NCBI RefSeq assembly: GCF_020564625.1
Contig: NZ_JAJBZT010000002.1
Span: 310,001 to 374,000 of the forward strand
Direction of reading: 5' to 3'
Source of the DNA: Leeia speluncae
Lineage (GTDB): Bacteria > Pseudomonadota > Gammaproteobacteria > Burkholderiales > Leeiaceae
Length of the DNA stretch: 64,000 nucleotides
How positions within the stretch are numbered: the stretch's first letter is position 1; each line of letters starts with the position of its first letter. The position numbers and the translations under genes are program-made. Positions 9,034-16,686 of this stretch are shown here, one piece after another. Under the pieces are notes generated by a model that did not search any database, was not told the origin of the DNA, and was given only the letters and a program-made list of their open reading frames with translations.

Positions 9034-9675
9034 ATGCGTTCCATTTATCGCTGTGTTTGGATTACATCGACCATCTGCATGGCGCAGTATAGCCATGCAG
9101 AACTCTATCGTTGGGTAGATGAAGCCGGCCATGTTCAATACAGCGATAAAAACCCCGGTACGACCAAATCGGGGACAACGGTCATGACACCGCGCGGCAC
9201 GCTCATCAAAAAAACCGATGGCGTGCTCACCCCAGAAGAGAAATTACAAAGAGAACAAGACGCCAAAGCAAAGCGTGAACAAGACCGGCAAAAAGAAGAG
9301 GCCTTTTTGCGCGATAAAGCCCTTGTTTCTAGCTTTGACTCCACCGCAGAAATTGATCGCAAGCGCGACCGAAACCTGCAACAAATTCAAGGTGACATCA
9401 ACTCTTTACGCTCTCGGTTTAAATCCACCGAAGCCCGCCTAAATGCCTATCACACACAAAGTGCCATGCTGCAAAAATCTGGCAAACCCGTGCCAGAAGA
9501 TTTAAACAAAGATATTAAAGACACCGAAGTAGATCTACTAGCAACCAAACGCGCACTAGACGGCAAGCTAGCAGATAAGCAACGCATCATTGCGCAAGCA
9601 GAAGCAGATAAGAAGCGATTCTTAGAGCTAACCCAAGATCCAGCAAAAACAGCCTTGACGACGCCAAGCAAGTAG
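9034..9675 (+). CDS. Secreted DUF4124 protein with coiled coil
   Basis: 213 residues from ATG 9034. An N-terminal signal segment (CVWITSTICMAQYSHA|ELYRW) leads into ELYRWVDEAGHVQYSDKNP, the DUF4124 motif of envelope proteins. Residues ~75-205 are highly charged, rich in Lys, Glu, Gln, Arg and Ala (EEKLQREQDAKAKREQDRQK and similar), and should form a long coiled coil. Function unknown. It follows pyrE closely and converges with the TraX-like gene. Confidence 0.75.
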   Translation: MRSIYRCVWITSTICMAQYSHAELYRWVDEAGHVQYSDKNPGTTKSGTTVMTPRGTLIKKTDGVLTPEEKLQREQDAKAKREQDRQKEEAFLRDKALVSSFDSTAEIDRKRDRNLQQIQGDINSLRSRFKSTEARLNAYHTQSAMLQKSGKPVPEDLNKDIKDTEVDLLATKRALDGKLADKQRIIAQAEADKKRFLELTQDPAKTALTTPSK

Positions 9676-9687
9676 CCACTGTTTGGC

Positions 9688-10407
9688 TCAAAAATAGGGA
9701 ATCTCTCCATATATTTTTACTAGCCAAATCAGCACGAGATGCACGGGGTAAAATAAATAGAATGCCCATTTCAGCCTAGGCAATTTGGGTATTGCACCTT
9801 GATAATGAGACACCAAAAAGACCGGAACGATAGCAGCCACCGCCCAAGGATTCTGGTTCACGACTTGCAAGGCCATCAACGCCATCAACAAAGCAATCGA
9901 CGTCAGTTTCTCTGGCTGACGAAAATAAGCCACGGCAGTAAACATTAGCAACAATAGCCACCATCCATACTCAACTACTGCCCCGCCGATTGCAAAGAGC
10001 GCAATCCCCACCAGCCAACTTTGCGGCGTCCCTTTCCTAAAACAGACAATAACAGCCACGCCCAGCGCTAAAGAAAACAGTATATTTAAAGGTAAATAAT
10101 CAGCCTCTAGATAAGGCCCCGTGCGACCTAGTCCAATATAGGGAATAGCGCTAATTGTCCCAAATAGCACCAACTGTCCAATTTGCCTTTTCCCTTTAGC
10201 AAGACAAATCTGCTTATCGCCATACCATCTTGCTAAATGATGCGCCATCACCATCACAAATATTGGCATCGCCAATCTACCTAAACTAAAAATCCACTCA
10301 AATCGCCACTGCCACCAATATTTATTGACATGGTCAGCCAGCATCAATCCACAGCCGATCAGCTTTAGCAGGGTTATTCCCGATGGCGACATTGATGTTT
10401 TTGTCAT
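9688..10407 (-). CDS. TraX-like integral membrane protein
   Basis: 239 residues with about seven to eight membrane helices. LLKLIGCGLMLADHVNKY near the start and LGRLAMPIFVMVMAHHLA are characteristic of the TraX family (the F-pilin acetylase family and its chromosomal relatives, distantly related to acyltransferases). No pilin or transfer genes accompany it, so an acylation role towards some envelope substrate is only inference. No strong ribosome site is visible before the ATG. It marks the left edge of the accessory block. Confidence 0.75.
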   Translation of the reverse strand: MTKTSMSPSGITLLKLIGCGLMLADHVNKYWWQWRFEWIFSLGRLAMPIFVMVMAHHLARWYGDKQICLAKGKRQIGQLVLFGTISAIPYIGLGRTGPYLEADYLPLNILFSLALGVAVIVCFRKGTPQSWLVGIALFAIGGAVVEYGWWLLLLMFTAVAYFRQPEKLTSIALLMALMALQVVNQNPWAVAAIVPVFLVSHYQGAIPKLPRLKWAFYLFYPVHLVLIWLVKIYGEIPYF

Positions 10408-10640
10408 ATGTTTATGCTTATGTATTGAAATTTGTAAACCATTGTAATAAAATCCGCCACCTTATGCAATTTACATATATTACATATACATATTTTTAAG
10501 ATAAAAACACATCGTAACCTATTGTTATTTTTACTAATTTTAATAACAACAGCCTGCACTAAAAGTTATCTCTAGTAATAAAGACGCTATCACATCTGGC
10601 AAGCGTGGCAATGCATCGAAAAAAGTTCAGGAAGTATGAA

Positions 10641-11132
10641 ATGAGACTAATTTGCTTAATATTATTTTTTATCTCTTTTTCATCGAGTGCTGACTATTTA
10701 TGTGGCGAGGGGTATTATCACCCCGAACTATCTTCATGTGTCGGCCCCAATGGGGGGTATTATCCTCCGGGCTCAAGCTCACGACCATCTAATAGAAATG
10801 TTCCACGAGACTATTTCGGCGCTATTGCTGTTGATGTCATGACTGGCCAAGCATCTTATAGCGCCAATAATTACACCTCCGCTGCAGCTGCCAAATCAGC
10901 TGCCGTTCAAAAGTGTGGACTCTCTGGTTGCAAGGTAGTCATCGCCTATAAAAATGGCTGTGGTGCGACGGCTGCGGCGAGAACTCCCATTGGTAGCCCT
11001 AACCACGTAGTTGGTGGCATTGGCGATAGCCAAGAGGAAGCAGAAGAAGATGCATTGGATAAATGTGAACAATTAAACCCCGGTGTTCAATGTGTCGTAT
11101 GGGCTAAAAACTCATGCTCTTACTACGAATAA
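10641..11132 (+). CDS. Secreted DUF4189 protein, array copy 1
   Basis: 163 residues from ATG 10641, which has AGGAAG six bases upstream; starts at 10605 and 10611 would bury the signal peptide (MRLICLILFFISFSSSA|DYLCGEG). The DUF4189 domain runs from about residue 52 with CGLSGCKVVIAYKNGCGA, a conserved HVVGGIGDS...EEAEEDALDKC, and a final C..W....CSYYE, giving six domain cysteines plus two near the N-terminus: disulphide bonding in the periplasm or outside is expected. It carries the AAARTPIGSPN insert also found in copies 5 and 8. Function of the domain is unknown. It is the only copy with a good ribosome site, so the following ones may be reached by coupling. Confidence 0.85.
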   Translation: MRLICLILFFISFSSSADYLCGEGYYHPELSSCVGPNGGYYPPGSSSRPSNRNVPRDYFGAIAVDVMTGQASYSANNYTSAAAAKSAAVQKCGLSGCKVVIAYKNGCGATAAARTPIGSPNHVVGGIGDSQEEAEEDALDKCEQLNPGVQCVVWAKNSCSYYE

Positions 11133-11141
11133 CACAGCATC

Positions 11142-11642
11142 ATGAAGTCACATTTCCGCACCATGCTACTTTTCTTCATTGCCTTCAGCATCAGTTTGAT
11201 GACGCAGGCGGATAGTCTTTGCGGGGATAAAGGTTTCTTCAATACCGTTTTGAATTTGTGCCAAGGCTATAACGGAGGGGTTTGGAGTGCTGGCTCTAGA
11301 GGCTCATCAAATACCCAACAACACACGCCCCGCGATTACTTCGGAGCCATTGCTGCGGATGTTGTCGAGGGCAAAGAAAGTGCGCGGGCAAACAACCATG
11401 TTTCAGCAGCAGCCGCTAAACAAGCCGCCCTGCAAGGATGTGGTTTACCCGGCTGCAAAGTCATTATTGCTTACAAAAACGGATGCGGTGCAACTGCGAC
11501 CTCGTCACTTCGCAATGTAGTTGGTGGCATTGGCGATACACCAGAAGAAGCAGAACAAAATGCTTTGGATAAATGCGAACAAACCAAAAATGGTGGTCAG
11601 TGCCAAATCTGGTCCCGCGCCAAATGCTCCTACTACGAATAA
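11142..11642 (+). CDS. Secreted DUF4189 protein, array copy 2
   Basis: 166 residues. Signal peptide ends near SLMTQA|DSLCGDKG. The N-terminal variable part (LNLCQGYNGGVWSAGSRG) resembles copy 7 most, while the domain (KESARANNH, CGLPGCKVIIAYKNGCGA, SSLRNVVGGIGDT) is nearly identical to copy 3, suggesting shuffling of ends between copies. Lacks the IGSPN insert. Spaced 9 bases from both neighbours and without an obvious Shine-Dalgarno. Role unknown. Confidence 0.83.
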   Translation: MKSHFRTMLLFFIAFSISLMTQADSLCGDKGFFNTVLNLCQGYNGGVWSAGSRGSSNTQQHTPRDYFGAIAADVVEGKESARANNHVSAAAAKQAALQGCGLPGCKVIIAYKNGCGATATSSLRNVVGGIGDTPEEAEQNALDKCEQTKNGGQCQIWSRAKCSYYE

Positions 11643-11651
11643 TCTAACACG

Positions 11652-12146
11652 ATGAAACGCTGTTTACACACGCTTTTACTTTCCTACATTGCCTGCTCCA
11701 TCAGTTTGATGACGCAGGCAGATAGCTTATGTGGTGATGGTCACTGGGATCCTGCACTGAATCTTTGCCAAGGAGGAGCAGGTGCAGGAGTGTATTACCC
11801 AGGTCAAGAAAATAGAAATCAACAACACACACCTCGCGACTACTATGGCGCTATTGCCGCTGATGTTGTAGAGGGTAAAGAGAGTGCGCGGGCAAACAAT
11901 CACCTTTCAGCAGCCGCAGCTAAACAAGCCGCCTTGCAAGGATGTGGTTTACCCGGCTGCAAAGTCATTATTGCTTACAAAAATGGCTGTGGTGCAACCG
12001 CAACCTCTTCACTTCGTAATGTAGTTGGTGGCATTGGCGATACACCAGAAGAAGCTGAACAAAATGCGTTAGATAAGTGTGCGCAAACCAAAAATGGTGG
12101 ACAGTGCCAAATATGGTCCCGCGCCAAATGCTCCTACTACGAATAA
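11652..12146 (+). CDS. Secreted DUF4189 protein, array copy 3
   Basis: 164 residues, signal peptide MKRCLHTLLLSYIACSIS...TQA|DSLCGDG. Its DUF4189 domain is nearly the same as that of copy 2 (same KESARANNH and SSLRNVVGGIGDTPEEAEQ), but the N-terminal segment (HWDPALNLCQGG, GAGVYYPGQ) is like copy 5. The difference pattern, constant domain with swapped N-terminal segment, fits recombination within the array. Function unknown. Confidence 0.83.
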   Translation: MKRCLHTLLLSYIACSISLMTQADSLCGDGHWDPALNLCQGGAGAGVYYPGQENRNQQHTPRDYYGAIAADVVEGKESARANNHLSAAAAKQAALQGCGLPGCKVIIAYKNGCGATATSSLRNVVGGIGDTPEEAEQNALDKCAQTKNGGQCQIWSRAKCSYYE

Positions 12147-12155
12147 TCTAACACG

Positions 12156-12662
12156 ATGAAACGCTGTTTGCGCACGCTATTACTTTCCTCGATTGCCTTA
12201 ACAATGAGTTTATTGGTACAGGCAGATAGTAGCCTGTGTTATCAGGGGGGAAACTATGACGCTTCCAGTGGAACTTGCCACTATCCTGATGGTTCCCGTG
12301 CCCCCCACCCTGGTGGAAATATTATTAACCGCAATCAAAATATGCCCCGTGACTACTTCGGCGCGGTAGCCGTTGATCTACAAGGTGGAGACCGTTCGTT
12401 TAACAGTAATAACTACCGTTCTGCTAGTGAAGCCAAACAAGCAGCCTTAAAAGGGTGTGGGCTGCCGGGTTGCAAAGTCATTATTGCTTACAAGAACGGC
12501 TGTGGTACGGCCGCCTATTCTAGTGATACCCATGTGGTGGGTGGCATTGGCGACTCTCCCGAAGAAGCCGAACAAGATGCGTTAGATAAATGCGAGCAAA
12601 CCAAAAATGGCGGTCAATGCCAGATTTGGGGACATTACAAAACTTGTTCTTACTACCAATAA
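12156..12662 (+). CDS. Secreted DUF4189 protein, array copy 4
   Basis: 168 residues. The signal peptide shares MKRCLRTLLLSSIA with copy 7. The N-terminal segment belongs to a second subtype, LCYQGGNYDASSGTC..YPDGS..PHPGG, seen also in copy 6. The domain is more diverged (DYFGAVAVDLQGGDRSFNSNNY) and ends CSYYQ. All six domain cysteines are kept. Function unknown. Confidence 0.83.
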   Translation: MKRCLRTLLLSSIALTMSLLVQADSSLCYQGGNYDASSGTCHYPDGSRAPHPGGNIINRNQNMPRDYFGAVAVDLQGGDRSFNSNNYRSASEAKQAALKGCGLPGCKVIIAYKNGCGTAAYSSDTHVVGGIGDSPEEAEQDALDKCEQTKNGGQCQIWGHYKTCSYYQ

Positions 12663-12671
12663 TCCAACACC

Positions 12672-13181
12672 ATGAGATTACGTCATTTTCCACTAATTAG
12701 TAGCCTATCCGCATTGTCTTTATTGCTTCCAGCAATTGCATCTGCAGCACTCTGCGGCGATGGCTATTGGGACCCGGACTTAAGGCTCTGCCGTGGTGCT
12801 GGAGGTAGAGGTATTTATACCCCCGGTGGTAATGACTCACAAGTACACACGCCCCGCGACTACTTCGGCGCTATTGCTGCGGATGTTGTCACTGGTAAAC
12901 AAGGGGGAATCGCAAAAGACAGTCCCTCTGCTTCGGCAGCCAAACAGACTGCTCTTCAGCAATGCGGTTTATCTGGCTGCAAGGTCATCATCGCTTACAA
13001 AAATGGTTGTGGGTCGACTGCAGCGGCAAGAACCCCTATTGGTAGCCCTAACCACGTAGTCGGTGGCATTGGCGATAGCCCGGAAGAGGCGGAAGAAAAT
13101 GCTTTGAACAAATGTGAGCAATTGAACCCAGACGTTGAATGTCTCACTTGGGTCAAAGCCTCCTGCTCCTACTACGAATAA
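12672..13181 (+). CDS. Secreted DUF4189 protein, array copy 5
   Basis: 169 residues with a different signal peptide from its neighbours (MRLRHFPLISSLSALSLLLPAIASA|ALCGDG). N-terminal segment of the YWDPDLRLCRG type, domain with the AAARTPIGSPN insert, all cysteines kept. Last copy before the VirB6-like gene; its stop is followed by a new promoter, so the first transcription unit may end here. Confidence 0.83.
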   Translation: MRLRHFPLISSLSALSLLLPAIASAALCGDGYWDPDLRLCRGAGGRGIYTPGGNDSQVHTPRDYFGAIAADVVTGKQGGIAKDSPSASAAKQTALQQCGLSGCKVIIAYKNGCGSTAAARTPIGSPNHVVGGIGDSPEEAEENALNKCEQLNPDVECLTWVKASCSYYE

Positions 13182-13201
13182 CCCGACCCAAAATCTTGCA
13201 T

Positions 13202-13230
13202 TTGTCATTAATGACATTGACCTATAAAAT
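13202..13230 (+). promoter_or_regulatory. Promoter with palindromic operator before virB6-like gene
   Basis: TTGTCA (13202-13207) and TAAAAT (13225-13230) are 17 bases apart, a good sigma70-type promoter. The palindrome TGTCATTAATGACA (13203-13216) overlaps the -35 box and spacer, a place where a repressor would block polymerase. A nearly identical copy lies at 15831-15859. The predicted transcript would start about 23 bases before the ATG at 13260. Confidence 0.65.
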
Positions 13231-13259
13231 ACACCTCCAGCAACTTTGATGGACTGCAC

Positions 13260-14165
13260 ATGAATGCGGCCGATATCCTCGGTCACGTTAATAACCTGCG
13301 TGATGATGTAACGTCGTTGGTCACCGGAACCCACACCAATGTCTATGACTTGGTCGACAACAACCTTAAAAACACCGATATGATTTTGTCTGGCATTAAC
13401 AGCTTGCAAGGGTTTCTGGAAGCTAACCCCAGCGGCTCGGCCTCTACTAGCTCGCTGACCACCGCTCTACTCGCGAGTGGCATCGGTGGCGCATCTCCGG
13501 CCATGGTCGGTGGCGCGTTTAGCCTGCTCAACCAGATTGCCCTCTCACTCGCCATTGTCTTTGGCCCGATCTGTATCCTCTCTCTACTGTTTGAAAGCAC
13601 AAAGTCGATTTTCTGGGGATGGATTCAATACTTGATTGGCATCATGTTCACCATGGGCATCCTCGCTGTAGTGACCGGCTGGGCATTAGACCTTACCGAA
13701 AGATATGCCGAAGCTATTATTGCCGCCGACATCGCCAATTACGCAATCAATGTCTTTGGCAAAGGCAGCGGCGGCTACACTTCCATGACCCAAACCGCCA
13801 TGATGCAAGGCGGGATCGGCTTATTGATGACGACATTGATCATCACCGTACCACCAATGACCATGACGTTCTTTAGATCTTCGCTGGGGGCTACGTTCTC
13901 TAGTCAGAATGCGTTTAGCTTGTTTGGAAACCGATCTGCTGCAAATGGTGGAGGCAAAGACACGCACGGAATGACAGATAGTTCAAGCCCCAAAACAAGC
14001 TCTGAAAGTTCCAACACATACAACCAAGCACAGCAGTCTGGCCTCCGAAATTTAGGAGACAAAATTTCTGGTTCAATCATAGCGCCGTTTCAAAATACGT
14101 CAGATACTCAACAACGGATTTCAGGGTTACGGGCTAATGCACAGGTAAAAACCACAGAGGTATGA
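13260..14165 (+). CDS. Truncated VirB6/TrbL-like T4SS membrane protein
   Basis: 301 residues. Residues 1-85 are soluble, then three membrane helices are visible (about 90-111, 117-142 and 184-205). LAIVFGPICILSLLFESTKSIF..W is the conserved core of VirB6/TrbL inner-membrane channel proteins (GPLF..L.LF..T..FF..W). The tail (210-301) is Gly/Ser/Gln-rich and hydrophilic. Typical VirB6 has five or more helices, so the N-terminal membrane part seems missing. No other virB gene lies in the window, so it is an orphan. Its stop overlaps the start of DUF4189 copy 6 (ATGA), tying the two together translationally. Confidence 0.75.
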   Translation: MNAADILGHVNNLRDDVTSLVTGTHTNVYDLVDNNLKNTDMILSGINSLQGFLEANPSGSASTSSLTTALLASGIGGASPAMVGGAFSLLNQIALSLAIVFGPICILSLLFESTKSIFWGWIQYLIGIMFTMGILAVVTGWALDLTERYAEAIIAADIANYAINVFGKGSGGYTSMTQTAMMQGGIGLLMTTLIITVPPMTMTFFRSSLGATFSSQNAFSLFGNRSAANGGGKDTHGMTDSSSPKTSSESSNTYNQAQQSGLRNLGDKISGSIIAPFQNTSDTQQRISGLRANAQVKTTEV

Positions 14166-14668
14166 AGATGAGAATGACAGTTATAATGCTACTTTGGCTC
14201 GCAGCACCTGCTGTAGCAGGAAATGCTAACAACCTTTGTTATGAATCAGGTAATTACGATCCTCAACAAGGCGTCTGTTTTTATCCCGATGGGTCATACC
14301 CCCCTCATCCAGGTGGTGTATTCCCCCCCCGAAAAGATGTACAGCAACACACGCCCCGCGACTACTTCGGCGCTATTGCTGCAGATGTGGTCAATGGTCA
14401 AAACAGTTACAAGGTAACCAACTATCAATCGGCTGCCGCAGCTAAAAATGCAGCTTTAAAAGGATGTGGGCTATCCAGTTGTAAAGTCATCATTGCTTAT
14501 AAAAATGGCTGCGCAGCTACCGCCACATCGGCCACCAATCATGTTGTTGGTGGTCTGGGAGATTCGCCAGAAGAGGCGGAACAAAATGCGTTAGACAAGT
14601 GTGAGCAAACCAAATCGGGCGGTACATGTGATATCTGGTCTAAGGCCTCCTGCTCCTACTACGAATAA
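14162..14668 (+). CDS. Secreted DUF4189 protein, array copy 6
   Basis: 168 residues, start overlapping the VirB6-like stop (ATGA). Signal peptide MKMRMTVIMLLWLAAPAVA|GNANN. N-terminal segment is the LCYESGNYDPQQGVC..YPDGS..PHPGG subtype shared with copy 4. Domain with CGLSSCKVIIAYKNGCAA and HVVGGLGDS; six cysteines kept. The direct coupling to the VirB6-like gene is the strongest sequence hint that DUF4189 proteins and the T4SS-like protein act together. Confidence 0.83.
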   Translation: MKMRMTVIMLLWLAAPAVAGNANNLCYESGNYDPQQGVCFYPDGSYPPHPGGVFPPRKDVQQHTPRDYFGAIAADVVNGQNSYKVTNYQSAAAAKNAALKGCGLSSCKVIIAYKNGCAATATSATNHVVGGLGDSPEEAEQNALDKCEQTKSGGTCDIWSKASCSYYE

Positions 14669-14677
14669 CCTAATACG

Positions 14678-15178
14678 ATGAAACGCTGTTTACGTACGCT
14701 ATTACTTTCCTCGATTGCCTGTACCATCAGTTTGATGACGCAGGCAGATAATCTTTGCGGGGATGATGGCTATTTTGTTGGCGCAATCAATGCGTGCCAA
14801 GGGTATAACGGGGGGATTTGGAGTGCAGGTTCCAGAGGATCATCAAACACCCAACAAAACACACCCCGCGACTACTACGGCGCAATCGCAGCAGATGTAG
14901 TGAATGGCGAGCAGGCACACGAATCAAACAATTACACATCTGCCAGTGCTGCAAAACAAGCTGCTTTAAAAGGTTGTGCTCTAAGCACCTGCAAACTGAT
15001 CATTGCTTACAAAAACGGATGTGGGGCAACTGCTTCTTCAACACTCAATCATGTAGTCGGCGGTATTGGCGACTCACCAGAAGAGGCCGAAGACAATGCG
15101 ATGGATAAATGTGAACAAACCAAATCGGGTAGCAATTGCCATATCTGGTCACGTGGTTCGTGCTCTTATTATCAGTAA
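14678..15178 (+). CDS. Secreted DUF4189 protein, array copy 7
   Basis: 166 residues. Signal peptide MKRCLRTLLLSSIACTIS...TQA|DNLCGDDG. N-terminal segment (NACQGYNGGIWSAGSRG) is nearly that of copy 2. The domain has CALSTCKLIIAYKNGCGA and ends CSYYQ; all cysteines kept. Nine bases from each neighbour. Function unknown. Confidence 0.83.
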   Translation: MKRCLRTLLLSSIACTISLMTQADNLCGDDGYFVGAINACQGYNGGIWSAGSRGSSNTQQNTPRDYYGAIAADVVNGEQAHESNNYTSASAAKQAALKGCALSTCKLIIAYKNGCGATASSTLNHVVGGIGDSPEEAEDNAMDKCEQTKSGSNCHIWSRGSCSYYQ

Positions 15179-15187
15179 CCTCATTTT

Positions 15188-15697
15188 ATGAAGAAAAGCG
15201 CTTTTCTACTTGCTGCGATGCTCTTGACCATGGGTCTGATGGCGCAGGCAGATGATATGTGCGGTGATAAGAGTTACTACAGCGCAGTTATTGGACAGTG
15301 CCAAGGCTATGCAGGTGGATATTGGCTTCCCGGTACACAGCGATCTTCAACACCGACACAACACACGCCCCGCGACTACTTCGGCGCGATTGCCGCTGAT
15401 GTTGTCACTGGCCAAGCATCATATAGCTCTAACAATTACACCTCCGCTGCTGCCGCTAAATCTGCTGCTGTTCAGTAGCGCGGTTTACCGGGCCGCAAGG
15501 TGATCATCGCCTACAAAAATGGTTGTGGAGCAACAGCTGCAGCGAGAACCCCTATTGGTAGTCCTAACCACGTAGTTGGCGGCATTGGTGATAGCCCGGA
15601 AGAGGCTGAGTCAAACGCTATGAATAAATGCGAACAACTAAACTCAGGGGTTCAATGCCTAATCTGGGCTACCGCTGAATGCTCTTACTACGAATGA
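15188..15697 (+). pseudogene. DUF4189 array copy 8, broken by an amber codon
   Basis: One continuous 170-codon frame interrupted by TAG at 15476-15478. The codons around it changed too: where intact copies read Q-K-C-G-L-S-G-C-K, this reads Q-stop-R-G-L-P-G-R-K, so both members of the conserved Cys pair are now Arg. The signal peptide, N-terminal two-Cys segment and the C-terminal half (NGCGATAAARTPIGSPN to CSYYE) are otherwise intact, so decay is recent. Without readthrough the product stops after 96 residues, before most of the domain. Confidence 0.85.
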
Positions 15698-15740
15698 GGT
15701 AGGGACATTCTCTGATCTGACCGAATACCCCTCTCCATCT

Positions 15741-15758
15741 CTCCCCTTCACAGGGGAG
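15741..15758. terminator. Hairpin after the DUF4189 array
   Basis: CTCCCC-TTCACA-GGGGAG, a 6-base GC stem with a 6-base loop 44 bases after the end of copy 8, inside a pyrimidine-rich stretch (CCCCTCTCC before it). No T-run follows. It resembles the hairpin at 4721-4762 in composition. It may end the array transcript. Confidence 0.4.
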
Positions 15759-15830
15759 GGTGTCTGGCACTGCCTCCAGACGCAGCTTGGTCCGTATGTA
15801 GTTTTCGCAAGCCCTTTCATGCATTTGTCA

Positions 15831-15859
15831 TTGTCATAAATGACATTGGCAAGTAAAAT
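15831..15859 (+). promoter_or_regulatory. Second copy of the palindromic-operator promoter
   Basis: TTGTCA (15831-15836), 17-base spacer, TAAAAT (15854-15859), with the palindrome TGTCAT-AA-ATGACA at 15832-15845. Most of the 29 bases match the promoter at 13202-13230, and GCATTTGTCATT upstream is shared too. Here an extra TTGTCA sits directly before the -35 box (15825-15830). It would drive the secreted-protein gene starting at 15889. Confidence 0.65.
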
Positions 15860-15888
15860 GCAATTTCCATAAAATAACAAATTGCAAA

Positions 15889-16473
15889 ATGAAAACATCT
15901 TTTCGCATTAGCCTAATTACCAGTCTGTTGATTGGTTTATCTTCTCATAGCGTTTTTGCTGCTGAAGCACCTACTCCCGTCGAGCAGTTTGCGACACTGC
16001 TTAGCGAGAGTGCTGACTGGCCTGCTTTTACGAAGCTACCTGCCTTGAGCACGGAAAATAAGAAAACGGAGAAATTAGAAAACGGTAAAGGTCTGGTACT
16101 GAAGTCCAAGTTGAAACTGCCAGGTTTCAAACAAAAACTCCGACTCAGGATTGGAGAAGAAACCAATCGCCCTAGCAAATTTTCAATCATCTTGGACGAT
16201 ACTGGTGTGCCTCTGGCTACATTTCTAAAACAGCAGCTTCCTTCCGTCAAATATCGAGTGATTGCGGATAAATGCGAAAATATGTATGAGCGGGGGAGCC
16301 CCACCGTGTTCCTAGAGTTAACACTACCTACAGGCAAAAAACTGTTCTTGCAAGACCTCGATTATAGCTTCGCTTCTGCACATGGGGATTTTAGCGAGCA
16401 CAGTTTAGATTTTAGCCGTACCCGACCTGCGCAAGAAATTGAAAACGAAGAATGTAAGCGGGTGAAATCATGA
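15889..16473 (+). CDS. Secreted protein of unknown family, paralog 1
   Basis: 194 residues with a clear signal peptide (LITSLLIGLSSHSVFA|AEAPTPV). I do not recognise the family. The region LKQQLPSVKYRVIADKCENM ... VFLELTLPTGKKLFL ... GDFSEHSLDFSRTRP matches the same region of the protein at 17495-18070, so the two are paralogs; each has two cysteines at equivalent places (DKC and the near-C-terminal EC or TC). Expressed from the palindromic-operator promoter. The stop overlaps a further short frame (ATGA). Periplasmic or secreted location is inferred. Confidence 0.7.
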   Translation: MKTSFRISLITSLLIGLSSHSVFAAEAPTPVEQFATLLSESADWPAFTKLPALSTENKKTEKLENGKGLVLKSKLKLPGFKQKLRLRIGEETNRPSKFSIILDDTGVPLATFLKQQLPSVKYRVIADKCENMYERGSPTVFLELTLPTGKKLFLQDLDYSFASAHGDFSEHSLDFSRTRPAQEIENEECKRVKS

Positions 16474-16631
16474 GTGAAATGAGCCAGAAAGCTCAACCGG
16501 TAGCAAACGCTATTTCACCAGAACAACCTACCAACCCAACTAACGCCCTCGGACATTCAGCACCGCAAGTCGAAGCATGTAATCACAGGAGAGGCCTCAT
16601 AGGGTCTCTCCATGCAGTATTGTCCATCTAA
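16470..16631 (+). CDS. Short frame coupled to the upstream secreted protein gene
   Basis: A 53-codon frame whose ATG overlaps the preceding stop (ATGA). The protein is Pro/Ala/Asn-rich in its first 35 residues (AQPVANAISPEQPTNPTN) and has no signal peptide or recognised domain. It could be a real small gene, or the surviving start of a longer gene lost by deletion. The ATGA overlap is the only support. Confidence 0.3.
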   Translation: MSEMSQKAQPVANAISPEQPTNPTNALGHSAPQVEACNHRRGLIGSLHAVLSI

Positions 16632-16686
16632 AGAATCTGCCGAGAATCCACAGTTGCCACCAAACCACTCTTCCGGGTCACACTTG

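Larger units (their letters stand above)
10641..15697 (+). repeat. Tandem array of eight DUF4189 genes, one VirB6-like gene inserted
   Basis: Genes at 10641, 11142, 11652, 12156, 12672, 14162, 14678 and 15188 encode variants of the same protein: signal peptide, a short two-Cys segment (LCGDG...LCQG), a Gly/Pro-rich variable linker, then HTPRDYFGAIAADVV and a DUF4189 domain ending in CSYYE or CSYYQ. Spacers between neighbours are always 9 bases (six of six). The string TCTAACACGATGAAACGCTG recurs at two junctions and nearly at a third, so duplication units include the spacer. The 13260-14165 gene splits the array 5+3. Confidence 0.9.

Noticed and set aside
10598-10615. Match AAGCGTGGCA to the tRNA-Ser gene as a possible att repeat
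   Set aside because: It matches the 5' part of the tRNA, not the 3' end, is only 10 bases and in the inverse orientation; likely chance.
15476-15478. Programmed readthrough of the TAG in DUF4189 copy 8
   Set aside because: Two conserved cysteines next to it are also lost, which fits decay better than recoding.
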